Positions 37,336-48,365 of a stretch of 54,448 bases of DNA are shown here, piece by piece. The stretch's first letter is position 1; each line of letters starts with the position of its first letter. The stretch lies in contig JAIXMR010000143.1 in assembly GCA_025677835.1 (NCBI GenBank), positions 1 through 54,448 on the forward strand, read 5' to 3'. Below the pieces are notes generated by a model that saw only the letters and a list, made by a program, of their open reading frames with translations, was not told where the DNA came from and did not search any database. The position numbers and the translations under genes are program-made. This DNA comes from Sporodiniella umbellata (Eukaryota; Mucoromycota; Mucoromycetes; Mucorales; Rhizopodaceae).

Positions 37336-38221
37336 ATGCTGACAGATAAACACTCCCAGGAATTTAATACTAACGGATACACCATCTTGCTTGCAGGTAA
37401 TAAAAGTCTAGTTGCATGTACGTAAAGACTTAGAATAGCTTTAGGCTTGAGTTCTAAAGAAGTGGAAGATCTTTGCAATGAGTCAGATGAGCTAACTAAT
37501 TACCTCATGTCAGAGGGACGAGATCTTTTAAAAGATCTTGGCTGTATTGTAGGTAAAAAAAAAAAAAAAAAAAAAAGAAATATCCTATCATTTCTATCTA
37601 ATCAGATGTAACTCTCCTTTCACTAGAGCCTTGGACATGTGGTTATCTTGATCAACCACAAACCAATGCTTATAAAACTAATATAAAAGAATACAAGTCT
37701 CATAGAGACAGTATCTTACCGGACGCAACGATTTCCAATATCGTTTTAAACAAATATTCAATGTGGGCTTCTCAATTATTGAGATCAGAGACTGTTTATT
37801 TGGTAAAAAAAAAAAAAAAAAAGTGTGAGCTAAGATTTCTGGGTAGCTGAATGAACAATATATTGTCAAACCACCAAAAACGTGTTCAGATTTTGATTGG
37901 CACAAAGACTCTGATTATTATCGCGACCGGCGAGTCCGGGAGAAATGTTCGATAGCATGTTGGACTGCATTAAACGATGTCAATGAATTGAACGGTACAC
38001 TTGTTTTACAAGACCATACACTGGTGGATGTACCTGCTGGAAGCATTGTGTTCATGTCGAGCCATCTGTTGCACAAAAGCACGGGAAATAAGACCTCGCT
38101 GTTCAGAAGAGCCTTTATGCCTCAGTTCTCGACCGAGCCTTTTGTAGATTTGGATAAACCCCACCTTCCCTTGAGTGAAAGGTGCTTAGGATTAGCAATA
38201 AACTGTCATGGTAAGGGTTAA
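37336..38221 (+). CDS. phytanoyl-CoA dioxygenase (PhyH) family protein
   Basis: Exons 37336-37396, 37439-37552, 37627-37802 and 37847-38221; GT-AG; 241 residues. A Fe(II)/2-oxoglutarate oxygenase of the PhyH superfamily; the substrate is not deducible. The start has the family layout (EFNTNGYTIL followed by a helix LSSKEVEDL). Metal ligands are visible: His136 and Asp138 in DWHKDSD and His193 in SSHLLHKS, with Arg204 in LFRRAF placed to bind 2-oxoglutarate. The C-terminus is short and a further small exon cannot be excluded (a GTAAGG occurs just before the stop). It is smaller than human PHYH (338) but similar to many fungal members. The gene converges with the alkaline phosphatase, 162 bases between stops. 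Confidence 0.8.
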
Positions 38222-38383
38222 AGTGTCGCCCGTATAGACATTTTTTAAAAAGAAGGGGAGGATATCTATTTTTGTTTTTCTTTGATTTTGTTTCTAAACT
38301 ACTGTGTGTAGTAGTGCTCATGCTTGTTTTTATTGAAAAAGTTATTATATATATATATAAAACATTATGATAATAGAGATTAA

Positions 38384-41077
38384 TTATTCGTGTTTGGTGG
38401 GTCTTTGCAAATCCATTGCTTCGGTCATCTTGAAGAAGAGATTCCAGTTTTCAAACGTCTTTTTGAAGAGATCGGATCCAGGACCTATCATCGAAATATT
38501 AGCAAAAGTAGTTTAAAAAAAGAGAAAAGAAAAATAGAGGGAAGCTTACCGTTAGAGTAGATAAAGACATCACTCATGGAGTGGATACCTTGTTCCTCTT
38601 CATGAGGAATATTACCGTTCCAAGCAAGACCAGCTGAAATAGGATTTTAGAAACCAGTCTTTTTTTCTTTTGGATATAGAAAAATTTTTGTGCTATTTAC
38701 CTCCATTCTTTCCAGCAGGGTCGTTTTTGTTTGCAACAAAGTATTCATCATGATCCTTGGAGGTAGGCTTACGAGGGCCTTTAGTGGTTGTTTGCCAAGC
38801 TTCAAAATGATCGGGTCCAGCAGAAGTGCCAGCTGCTAAAGTGATATCGGGAGACTATAGATAGATGGATGCATATGAGAAACAGGCCTAAAAGCAGAAA
38901 AAAAAAAAAAAAAAATAGACACTTACAAAGTTATCAGGGAAACCGTCATTGTTATTATCAAAATAACCAGGGAAACCAGCATGGCCATAAACACCGATGG
39001 AGTTTCGCATATCGTCGTTACTTTCGTGTTTACGGATGTAGTTTTGGTCAACGGTACCCCAGACATCAAAGGAATGAGCATGGTCAGCAGTAACCAGGAT
39101 CAAGGTGTCTTCATATTCACCGTTTTTCTTTTAGTACATGTTAGTATGTTTTGATGATTATAGTGGTTGTTGTGGTTTACCTTGAGCCATTTCACTGTGT
39201 TTTTGATAGTGACATCAAGTTCAATCAATTCAGCCCAAGCGCGAGGGAAATCGAATGTATGCAACTACAAAAAAAAAAAAAAAAAATGAGTCTGCGTTGC
39301 GTTTGTTTCATGAGCAGCCTATTTACTTGTTTATCAACCGAGGCAGCTTCTGACATCATAAAAAAGCCGTCTTTACCACCACGCTTCTTGAGTACTTCCA
39401 AAGCAGCAATCGTCATATCCGATAGACCAGGTTGGTCAGATCCCAAAGCATCTTTTCCGCTCAAATCGGGGTTGGCTTTGTTACCTACAGTATTATTTAC
39501 ATACAGGTTTCTTTCGAACCAACTACAGAAAAAAGGGTTATTGGCTGTCTATTTTTTTTTTTTTTTTTTTGGTAGATATAGCTTACGTATTCAAGTTTCC
39601 AACACTAAAAATACCCATTAACTTGTCATGTGTCTTTTTGTTCTTCAACAAGGCCTTTTTATCGTAAACAACGTTATAGCCAGCTTTTTGGAATTCTTGA
39701 TAGTAGTTGGTACCATTCAAACTTTTTGGACTCTTGAAATATTCTGCGCCACCTGTCAACCAGACATCAGGACGGACTAAAAAGGAAAGACATGTGAGAA
39801 ATTTGAAAGATCTAGCTTTTAAAATTCTCTACCTGCTGCAGTCCATTTGGGTACGCCGTGCAAAAGTTGATCTGTGATCTCGGCTGACCGGCTACGGAGA
39901 CGTGTATGGGTTGTAAAAGCAGAAGGGGTAGCATCCTGTGATTGTAATGATTAAGCCACATGTGTCTGTCTGTTTTTTTTTTTTTTTTCTTTACCTGTCC
40001 ATAAGCGGTCGAAACAATACCGATTGCTTTCTTGGGAGCACGACGACGGATCAATTCAGTGATAAGTTCTACTTTAGGATCATCAAATGGATCTGGAGAA
40101 GAATCACCATAAACGCCCAAAGCATTAACAGAACTCTTGTGGCCGGTAGAATAAGAAGAGGCAGAGTTTGCAGAGTCAGTCAAAAGACTGTCCACAGAGT
40201 TTGTGATGACATGACCCAAGTTATCAAAATCCTCAAAAGAAAGCAGACTGTGATACTTTCCTGAAGTATGTTTGCGGGCAATAGCACGAGCAGCAGTGAT
40301 CATCTGGTGGATAGAAAAAGCAAGGGAGGTAAGTAAAAGTACAATAGATACATATGTTTATCTAGCTTGGATTCAAACAGAGATACTTACACCAACATTG
40401 GTACCATCAGAAATGAAAAGAATAACGTTTTTTGCCTTCTTCTTGGGTTTCTTGGGCTAGAGAGGTGTGATAAGTAATTGGATTCCTATCATGGCTCTAT
40501 TTACCTTGATAACTTCGTACTGAGCAGTATAGGATTTCTTATTGTTGTATTGAACTCTCACTTCGTACATACCGGGTTCGGTCAATTTCAATTTTCTCCA
40601 TGCACGAGAAGCCACAGCGACTTCAATTGGCTTTTTTCCATTTTTGAGCACAGAGGCATATTGAGTATCAATCGAATCGGTCCAATTGAACTTCCAGGAT
40701 TCCAACTTGGCTTGAGACTTGAAGAACTTGTTCACATCCACCCATTTACCCTTGTTTTTACGGATGGAGGTCTTGAACTCTTTGTAGGGTTCAGGGGTAG
40801 GCTTAGATCTGTCTTTGTCATAGGCATGAAGTTCGACTCTTAAATCGAAATAGGCTCCGGGAAGGAAAGTGGAGCTAAATAGAGGGTGAATAGGTGCGAC
40901 CTCCTTTCTATACAAAGATACTTACGCATCAGGAGGAAAAATACACGCGTTGGGATCAGGACAAGCGCCTAATCTAGGGAACTGCCCCTCGGGATCTGCG
41001 GGTCTAGAAGAGAATGGGGATTCAGCTAGAGCTGTAGAACAGATAGTGAATAAGGCTGTGATTAAAAGTCCTTTCAT
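38384..41077 (-). CDS. secreted alkaline phosphatase with an N-terminal extension
   Basis: Twelve exons in transcript order: 41077-40926, 40874-40505, 40456-40391, 40303-39995, 39935-39833, 39776-39587, 39522-39327, 39264-39181, 39127-38927, 38854-38701, 38633-38550, 38484-38384; all GT-AG; 669 residues. A signal peptide (MKGLLITALFTICSTALA) is followed by about 160 residues of beta-rich sequence, then the alkaline phosphatase fold from about residue 185. Motifs: NVILFISDG (metal Asp), DSLLTDSANSASSYSTG (active-site Ser region), EAASVDKQ ... LHTFDFP, and LVTADHAHSFDVWG (metal Asp/His). It hydrolyses phosphomonoesters outside the cell or in the vacuole. The active-site stretch differs from the classical TDSAASATA and from vacuolar Pho8, and the extra N-terminal domain is not in Pho8. 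Confidence 0.88.
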
Positions 41078-41386
41078 TTGGCTCTTTTAAGAAAGAAGTA
41101 GACAAAGTGAAAAAAAAAAAAAAAAAAGAAAGACAGGCTACTTAAATACCGTTTTATTCTTTATTTTTTTTTTTTTTGCAAGAGCGCATCAAGTAAGAAA
41201 CATATGCCTTAGAAAGCAAAGAAAGTAAAATGATTCTAGTGACAAACTGTACATCAACGTGCCTGAAACAATGAACCTGGTTGATACAAAAACGTTAGGC
41301 AACGTTTCACACAGCCAACTCTACCTGGTAAAATATACTCGATTTGTTCACTTTAGCGTTTCTCAACAAAAAGGTAGAAAAAACAC

Positions 41387-41423
<37 letters not shown>

Positions 41424-41914
41424 GTTTAGCTTTCTGGTTACGTTTTTTTTGTCTGAAAACAAACAAATCCATTCAAGACCCTGTGAATGATCCTTACTGT
41501 ACTCTATTACTACTAGTCTAGGATTGAATCCTCCCCAATTCATCTATACATGTATTTGGAGGGGGGGGGAGCTATTGGGTAGGCGCTGATATGACACAAT
41601 GAGAAGATACTCAACGTGTCTTATTTCAAACATCTTTTACTGACAACATGCTTCTGAACGCTTTATTCGATTGGCCAGGAATAGCGTGGTACAAACCTAA
41701 AGTCAATTTATTCCATGTCACCGTTCAAAATTTGAAAGGGTCAAATACGACTCACTCTTACCATGTAACCGAAAAAAAAAAGAAAAAACACACATAAAAA
41801 TCAGTTCAGATTGGTTTTTCTCAGCATGTTTTTTTTTTAAAAGACACACACAGCAAAACAGTCTGAAAAAGGAGAATAAGAAAATTACTTTTTTTGGCTA
41901 ATTTATTTCATTGG
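41078..41914. other. 837-base upstream region of the alkaline phosphatase gene
   Basis: Contains T-runs (41166-41177 and 41389-41420) and an A-run at about 41111-41126 next to the ATG. No gene is supported. Expected to hold the alkaline phosphatase promoter and the MUS81 3' end. Confidence 0.5.
41389..41420. repeat. poly(T) tract (about 32)
   Basis: Long T-run in the spacer between MUS81 and the alkaline phosphatase gene. Confidence 0.93.
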
Positions 41915-44400
41915 TTAATCACTGAATCCATCGGTGTGTGTAGGTTCTAAAGCGCCCCAGACTTCGTAAAGCCTTTGGCTTACAGCAGCACCCCATCGCC
42001 TTCGACTGATTTGATGTTGTGTTGCCTTTTTTGCCAATGCTTTAGCTTCGTCTATGGACGCGTGGTGAAAGGCGGAGAGCAAGCGATGTGGGGTAGGGTA
42101 GACTTGGATAAGGGCCAAGGCTTTCTCAGCATTGACGCCTCGGATGTACATGAGCATTCTTAGGTATATTTCGTGTAGATTTGTGCTGCCACTCTTGGAG
42201 TTGATTTGGTTATAGACTGAATAGGAGATCAGATAAGCGGTATTTTCTTTTTCTCGCTGGACTCTGTATTCTGTTCGTAGGGCAAGGTAGTTTTGGCTGG
42301 TGACCCGATGGTCCGGTATTGGGTAGAGCTGCCGGTTGGCATAACAACGCTCGATCATGCGATGAACCGAGATCAGATAGCGGATGGTCTCATCCATATT
42401 GCTGGTGCGCTTGAGAAAGATGTGGTCGATGATCTGTGTGGATGACATGGCGGTCTGGATTGCCTGCAACCCAAAGTTCACTGCCTCCTCTCGACTGTAT
42501 TCTTCAACAATATACATTGCCTTTTTGGCACCGGAACGTTTCAATCGCTGCTTTTGCTCTGTAAATCGACCATCTTTGATACTCGCGATCAGGTCGTCCA
42601 GTCGTTTGCGCTCAATCACATAATCCAGAAACAACTCTTGCCCGCTGTTTTTATTACGGGCGATCCATACCACGTCGCCCAGATCCAACGAGCGTGTGCT
42701 AAGAGGAATGCCTTGCGCCGTCAGTTGGTCCTGAATATAAGTGCGGTTTGTCTTTGTCTGGATCTCTCGGCTATCGAGAACCAACTCAATGTTGTATTCG
42801 TCTGGCTGCCAAGGTTCGATGTTTTCGGCCTCCATCAGTTGCACCACGTCCGTATAGACCTGATCCATCGCTCTCTGCTGAGAAGACATGATCTGGGTGT
42901 CTTGTGAATCTGACGCTTGTACCGGGAAAACAGTCGCCTCGGCTGGACTGCTGTCCAATGGCCAGAAGCCGTCCTCTTTTGATCGGTGAAGAGGTAGCAG
43001 TGGTGAGCATGGCAGACCGGGGCATACGGCTATCGCGCGTGTTTCGGGCAGATAACCCGTCAGAGTCTGATCTCCGTCGTGTTCAATCCCGGTCAGATAG
43101 GCCACTTCTGGATGTTGTCTTTGTTGAGCGTCAAACCGGATCAGGTAAGATAGGCTGGTGTTTTCTTCATCCAATACTACCCAGGCAGACGAAGCATGTC
43201 TCACAGGTTCTTTAAGAGCGCTCAGATAGGTAAAATGAAACACAGCGGGATTATTCAGGTCCTCTGCTGTTCTTTTGGAAGAAGAGTGCTGGCTCGAAAG
43301 CAAGTCCTCATCAGAGTCGTCGTCTAAATTCACAACCACAGGTGATCTGTCTTTGGCGTCATGTTGGTGGTAGGCAGGCTCCTTAGTGATGGCCTCTCCT
43401 TTGAAAGAGTCCTGCGGTATTTTACTCTGTACAGGCTGGATTTGATTCGAGCCTTCCAGTGTTTCGTACAACAGGTGATCCTCGTCCAAAGACAGAGTAA
43501 GTTCAACCGCTAGCGTATCTTTCCACCGATCTTGGGCCCAGCGGTTGGATTCAGAAGGCTGGGCTTGAGACAAGGGCTGAGATGATGAGGGTTGGGATAA
43601 AGGCTGGGATGACGAGGGTTGGGATAAAGGCTGAGATGATGAGGGCTGGCTTCCATCACCCGCGCTCCGAAGCTTGTTTGCCATTTCTATCCCAGTATCT
43701 GTCAGCATGTATTTCACCGGCCGGCCACTTTTATAAACATAGCCTTTCTCCAAAAGTGTCTTGACTCCATTAAAGGCAGTGTACGATTTCCCGGGTTCGG
43801 CCAAAGTCATAGAGGATGTACAGTAAGGTTGGGCATAAGTACAGATCTGTTCTTTTGTAAGACTGTCTCTGCCTGTCGCCTGCATGTCTTGCAAACAGAG
43901 CAAGATAGCATAGGCACCTGAACGGTAGGTAGGCACATAGGCTTTCTTGGGCCGTTTGGGTTGACTGGAAGGTAGATCTGAATCTAAGCTAGCGTCTGTA
44001 TTTGCTTTTCTTTTGGATTTTACTATGATAGACCCCAAAAAAAAAAAAAAAAGAATTGATAAGCCTTTTTTTTTTTTTCAACATGTTGCTTACAAGAACG
44101 AGAAATAGGAGGCAATCCAAATTCTTCACAATGTAGAACCATTTTATCTGTCAATCGCTTTGCCAAGGTAACGCCTATTCCTTCCAGTTGTTGTGATTCA
44201 GCTGGGTGACTGAAGGTGACTGGACATCGACATAATGAATCATATGCCTACAAAAAGGTGAGAATGAACAAAAAGAGCCCTTTTCAAAAATTCTTTACTT
44301 TTTTAAAGGTATAAAAAGATTTGTTTTGCATCAACTGAGCATGATCCATCCATTCTTTGACCCAATCGCGTAGTAACGGGTTACCACAATGTCGGCTCAT
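41915..44400 (-). CDS. MUS81: structure-specific endonuclease MUS81
   Basis: Exons 44400-44299, 44247-44094 and 44022-41915; GT-AG; 787 residues. With an Eme1-type partner, Mus81 cleaves replication forks, flaps and nicked Holliday junctions. The N-terminal helix-hairpin-helix domain (NPLLRDWVKEW; GIGVTLAKRL) is split over two short exons. A winged-helix domain follows (YRSGAYAILLCL ... VKYMLTDTGIEMA). The XPF-type nuclease has LVLDSREI, SLDLGDVVWI and the catalytic ERKRLDD block at about 556-562, with FTEQKQRLKRSG. The C-terminal tandem HhH region is present (MYIRGVNAEKALALI). The linker between winged helix and nuclease is long and holds three copies of a SSSQPLSQP unit, so the protein is larger than most orthologues (about 550-630). 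Confidence 0.93.
43560..43650. repeat. coding tandem repeat in the MUS81 linker
   Basis: About three near-identical 27-base units encoding SSSQPLSQP. Third-position differences are few, suggesting recent expansion. Confidence 0.88.
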
Positions 44401-44503
44401 TTTTTAAGGGGGTATAGAAACAACTATTTATTGGGGTGGGGGAAGAAAGCCAAAAATGAAAAAAAAAAAAAAAAAAAAACAGAGTAAAGACGTGGATTGC
44501 TTT

Positions 44504-44544
<41 letters not shown>

Positions 44545-44699
44545 CAGGGCAGTTCTTTTAACAGCACCGCTTGATAGAACATGAGCTCCCCCCCTTTTAT
44601 ACCCGTACTAAGAACACCAGATTGACGACATCAAAGAAAATCAAACGGTAAAAGTAAGGTTGTATGTGGATCTCTTAACGTACAGTCGTTTCCAGGGGC

Positions 44700-44757
<58 letters not shown>

Positions 44758-45268
44758 TCTCAAAAGGTGATTTAAAGCGGTTCACTATTCAAGCGCGTTT
44801 AAAAGACATTGACTGAATGGTGAGCAAAAGCTTGAAGGTGCTTAAGAACAGAGTGGCAAGTAGCTTTTCAACCGTATAAATAAGCTTATTCAGTCTTGTT
44901 CAATTTTGTCTTTTTCTGGTTTCTCAATGTCACTTGTTATTTCTGGTGAGTGAGCAGTACGGTACACTAGAGAAAAGATAGACCAAAGAGCATTGGATGA
45001 GGGAAAACAATAAGCATGGATTCAAGTTCCGAATTATGCAACTACAAAAGCAGACGCTTAAAAGAGTCAAGAGAGCAAGTGATAAAGATTACAGAGGAAT
45101 TTGAAGTGTATTGTACTGTTGTATAGAGCCTAAGATGGATCCCATCTTGTAGTTGAGTTCAGACTGGATAGAAAAAAAAAAAAAAAAAAAAAAAAAGGAA
45201 GGAGCATTCCAATTTCCGCTTAGGTCCGGATCACCATTTTTTTTTTTCTCACGATGAAGCCCTTAAGA

Positions 45269-45303
<35 letters not shown>

Positions 45304-45330
45304 CTTGTATCCTCTTTTTTCTTTACTAAT
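44401..45330. promoter_or_regulatory. 930-base divergent region between MUS81 and the TTC36-like gene
   Basis: Carries the two genes' promoters and extreme homopolymers: about 20 A at 44460-44479, 35 A at 44509-44543, 45 T followed by 12 A at 44701-44757, about 26 A near 45171-45196 and about 33 T at 45271-45303. No gene seen. Confidence 0.6.
44701..44757. repeat. poly(T)45 - poly(A)12 palindromic tract
   Basis: The longest homopolymer in the window: 45 T directly followed by 12 A. The exact length depends on assembly quality. Confidence 0.93.
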
Positions 45331-46069
45331 ATGTCCAACAACCACACCGATGTATCTGACGATGCTGTATTAGAATTTATGTTTAATCCAGGTAAGCATA
45401 TTGTATGTGTGTGTGTGTGTGTGTGGGGGGGGGGAAAACCTCCCACTGACGGTTTATTAGAGGCCCAAGGACTTTCACTGGATACGATTTCCAATACGAT
45501 CAAACACCAGCCTAGTAAAGATAGCCCTGTTGTTAAAAAAAAGTTCGATGACTAAAGGTTTTGTTTAGAATACGCTATAAGTGCAGAGATGGTTTCAAAG
45601 TTGGAAGGATTAGAAAAGGAATGCGTGAGGATAGCGGATAGTGAGAACGATTTAGAGAAAGCGTTAAAAGTGGTGAATCAATGCATTGAATTAGAGCCCA
45701 AGTATGCTTCTGCCTATAACAACAGGTAATAAACCACTTCTCCAGACCGGCTTGTGCTGATGTCTTTGGATGTATAACAGAGCGCAAATCTACCGTCTTC
45801 AACAACAACCTGAAAAGGCCCTCGAAGATCTAGAGCGAGTGATTGGCGATCTAGGGGAAGGTCAACCCAAGATCTTGAGACAAGCCTATACCCAACGTGC
45901 GATCCTGAAACGTCAAGCTGGCGATCTGGTGGGCTCCCGCAAAGATTTCGAGACAGGCGCTCAACTGGGGAATGCGGTGGCTCGTAACGTGACGGTGCAA
46001 GAGAATCCGTATGCAAAGATGTGTAACCAAGTGATGATGCAAGTAATGCAACGCGAATGTTCAAAATAA
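45331..46069 (+). CDS. TTC36-like tetratricopeptide repeat protein
   Basis: Exons 45331-45391, 45461-45514, 45569-45725 and 45781-46069; GT-AG; 186 residues against 189 in human TTC36, and collinear with it. The start SDDAVLEFMFNP matches the conserved N-terminus. Three TPR units follow: a first helix pair ending in IELEPKYASAYNNR, then AQIYRLQQQPEKALEDLERVI, and AYTQRAILKRQAGDLVGSRKDFE. The C-terminal signature NPYAKMCNQVM corresponds to NPYAALCNRML of the family. TTC36 is a small Hsp70-binding-type TPR protein of uncertain role. Intron 1 contains a (GT)n-(G)n microsatellite, and reading through it gives a false longer ORF. Confidence 0.88.
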
Positions 46070-46093
46070 TAAAAGCAAGTTTTTTTTTTTTTT

Positions 46094-47144
46094 TTATTTT
46101 AATTGAGAATAAATCAATGCCTCCAGCCGTTTTCGTTCCTGTTCGAGTCGACTTTCGAACTCTTGACGTAGCTTTTCTAGTTCTTTCTGAATCATCTTTT
46201 CTACTTCTTCCTTAGGAAGCTGAGGCATCGACCGTTTCGGCAACGGGGGATGCGATTCTTGAACAGACACAGGACGGGGTGGGGCTACGGCTAAAGCAAG
46301 ATGAGTTGATGGGGATGTGTATTTTTGGCTTGACTTACGTCCACTGGGAACCGTAGAGGGAAGTTTGGGCGTGAGATTCTAGAGAGCGCGCGCGCTTGAG
46401 TTATATATATATAAAAAAAATAAACGTGAAGCGCTTACGATCTTGGGTGGTTTGGCCATCGTGTTCATGGCAGCGTCTATAGAGCTTGTAGGCCGAGGGA
46501 TGACAGGCCGAGTGGTATGCACAGGGGAAAGGGGAGGTAGATCGGGTGAGGTGATAGGTATCGATGGCGTTCTTCGATGCTGGGTACTAACAGAAAGTGG
46601 CCGGGGAGGGGATGTCAAGGGCCGGGCAGGGGGTGAGGTGGGCCGACTGGTCAAAAGTGAGCTAGGCCGTGTGCCAACTGGCACAGGAGGTGGCGCGGTG
46701 CCCAAGGGCTCTTCCGATTTGACCGTCGGTGGCCGTGTACGGGTCGGTCTTTGAGGTGGTTGTTCGATGATTTGAACAAAGCTGGAGGGAAATGTGCCCG
46801 AATGACCCTTTTCGTTGGCACCCATCCACCACCCTGACGTCTCCTCCCCGTCCAGAATCGTCATGTATTCCCCACGCATCAGCGTAATTTCATCTTTGTT
46901 CTCGGCAGTATAGTCGTGAAGTACCATGGCTTTGACTGAAAACACAAGGTAAGTCTCTCCCGCACCTTTCTGCCAACCTACCTTCTTTCTTTGACTCGCT
47001 GGAGGCTCTGGCCGGCGGTCTAGGTTCCTCCCCAAGGCTCTCTCTCGAATGGCTCTTTTTCTGTATCCCGCCTGCTAAAATACTGCCAATGCCACCTTGT
47101 TTCACCCCATACGCTGCCAGTTTGAAGCCCGCTTCATTATCACC

Positions 47145-47177
<33 letters not shown>

Positions 47178-47746
47178 AAAATTCAGTCTCTCTCCACTTT
47201 GCCATCCTCCCACTTACGTTTTTTTTCAGCAGAGTATTCTTCTACATGCTACCCAAAAGAAAGAAACTTGTAAATCTCTCTCTCTTTTTTTTATATCTCA
47301 GCTTACTTTTGAAGGAAAAATACCAGTTTTTCCGTTTAATTCACCTTGGGTCCAATCATTGTCTCTGCCTATAAAGATAAGCTTTTCATCTTTGTGTAAG
47401 CTTAGTTCGTCCTTGTCCTGGGCTTCGTACTCTTTGACTACGACGAGTACTTGGACGTGTTCTAGAAACTAAGCAAAACAAAACAAAAAAAAAAAAGGGG
47501 TTTAGAAAAACCACAATGCATCCTTTCTGTGTACATTGCTAGGCACCAGTCCAAACGATTTCGAATGGTTGAGTCTTTCTGCTATCCACCAATCTGCATT
47601 CTCTTTATTGGTAATACGCAATATCTCTCCTTCTTTCACAGACAGTTCGTCTTGTTGGTCTGTCGTATATTCAAATAGTGCTTTATAGAACTCTAACAAT
47701 CCCTTGTTGATCCCTCGCTCGTTTTCTTTTGCTTCTTACCTGCCAT
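46094..47746 (-). CDS. triple-SH3 adaptor, CIN85/CD2AP-like
   Basis: Eight exons in transcript order: 47746-47740 (7 bases, M-A), 47692-47535, 47468-47307, 47248-47218, 47131-46982, 46935-46439, 46378-46339, 46290-46094; all GT-AG; 413 residues. Three SH3 domains: about 3-56 (FYKALFEYTTDQQDELSV ... DWWIAER ... GLVPSN), 59-113 (VLVVVKEYEAQDKDELSL ... GIFPSK) and 171-226 (KAMVLHDYTAENKDEITL ... GWWMGA ... GTFPSSFV). A Pro-rich region with many PxxP sites covers about 227-360, and a Lys/Glu coiled coil ends the protein (KEEVEKMIQKELEKLRQEF). This is the order of CIN85/CD2AP adaptors in endocytosis and actin regulation; Sla1 is an alternative but has SHD domains not seen here. Stop codons of this gene and the TTC36-like gene are 24 bases apart. 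Confidence 0.85.
47120..47175. repeat. poly(A) tract within an SH3-gene intron
   Basis: About 30 A (T on the coding strand) lie immediately upstream of the exon 5 acceptor and act as an extreme polypyrimidine tract. Confidence 0.75.
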
Positions 47747-47778
47747 GATGAAATCTAAGGAATACAAAAGAAAAAAGG

Positions 47779-47814
<36 letters not shown>

Positions 47815-47969
47815 ATCTCTAAAAAAAAAAATATGCTTTTATTTTCCCGACAGCTCTTTTACATAAAGACACGGTACTTTAAAAAAAAAAAAATAGGACG
47901 CTCAAGAGAGAAGATAACACGGGTTTTATCACCATCGCTCTCCTCCAAAGAAAAAAGCAATCCATGCGT

Positions 47970-48009
<40 letters not shown>

Positions 48010-48170
48010 TAACCTTGTTTTTATTGTATTGAATCTATCCGATGACGCCACTCGGGGATTGTCACTGAACAATTCATGCTTTCGTATTGAGTGTAACAAA
48101 TCACAGCGGCCTTTTTTTTATTTTTTTTTTTTATTTTATTTTCTCTCTCTTTTATTTGGATCGAAAGCTA
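47747..48170. promoter_or_regulatory. divergent region between the triple-SH3 gene and the WDR26-like gene
   Basis: 424 bases with A-runs at 47779-47812 (34), about 47880-47893 and about 47971-48001. No other feature is evident. Confidence 0.5.
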
Positions 48171-48274
48171 ATGACAGAAAAGGAAGTCGATTTAGAAAAA
48201 GCGCTAGAAAAGATGGATTTAAAACGTCATAGTGGCAGTTTATCCGATTCACGTAATGCCAAAGATCAAAGAAA
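48171..48274 (+). other. possible 5' coding exon of the WDR26-like gene (does not join in frame)
   Basis: An open frame from ATG 48171 gives a charged peptide (MTEKEVDLEKALEKMD...) ending at a consensus GTAAAG donor at 48275. The next coding block (frame RSIKAVGS from 48315) is preceded by AAAAAG acceptors at 48308 and 48314. Both acceptors leave the frame off by one relative to this exon. Either this is not part of the protein, or the annotation or assembly is off by one base. Confidence 0.35.
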
Positions 48275-48365
48275 GTAAAGAGATTTATATAAAAAAAAAA
48301 AAAAAAAGAAAAAGCGTTCGATTAAAGCTGTTGGTAGTATTGCCAGTGCCAATGAACATGTGGGT

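Noticed and set aside
45249..45555. Long reading through the first TTC36 intron on + and a His/Thr frame on -
   Set aside because: Both come from the (GT)n-(G)n repeat; the spliced frame reproduces the TTC36 family and the unspliced one does not.
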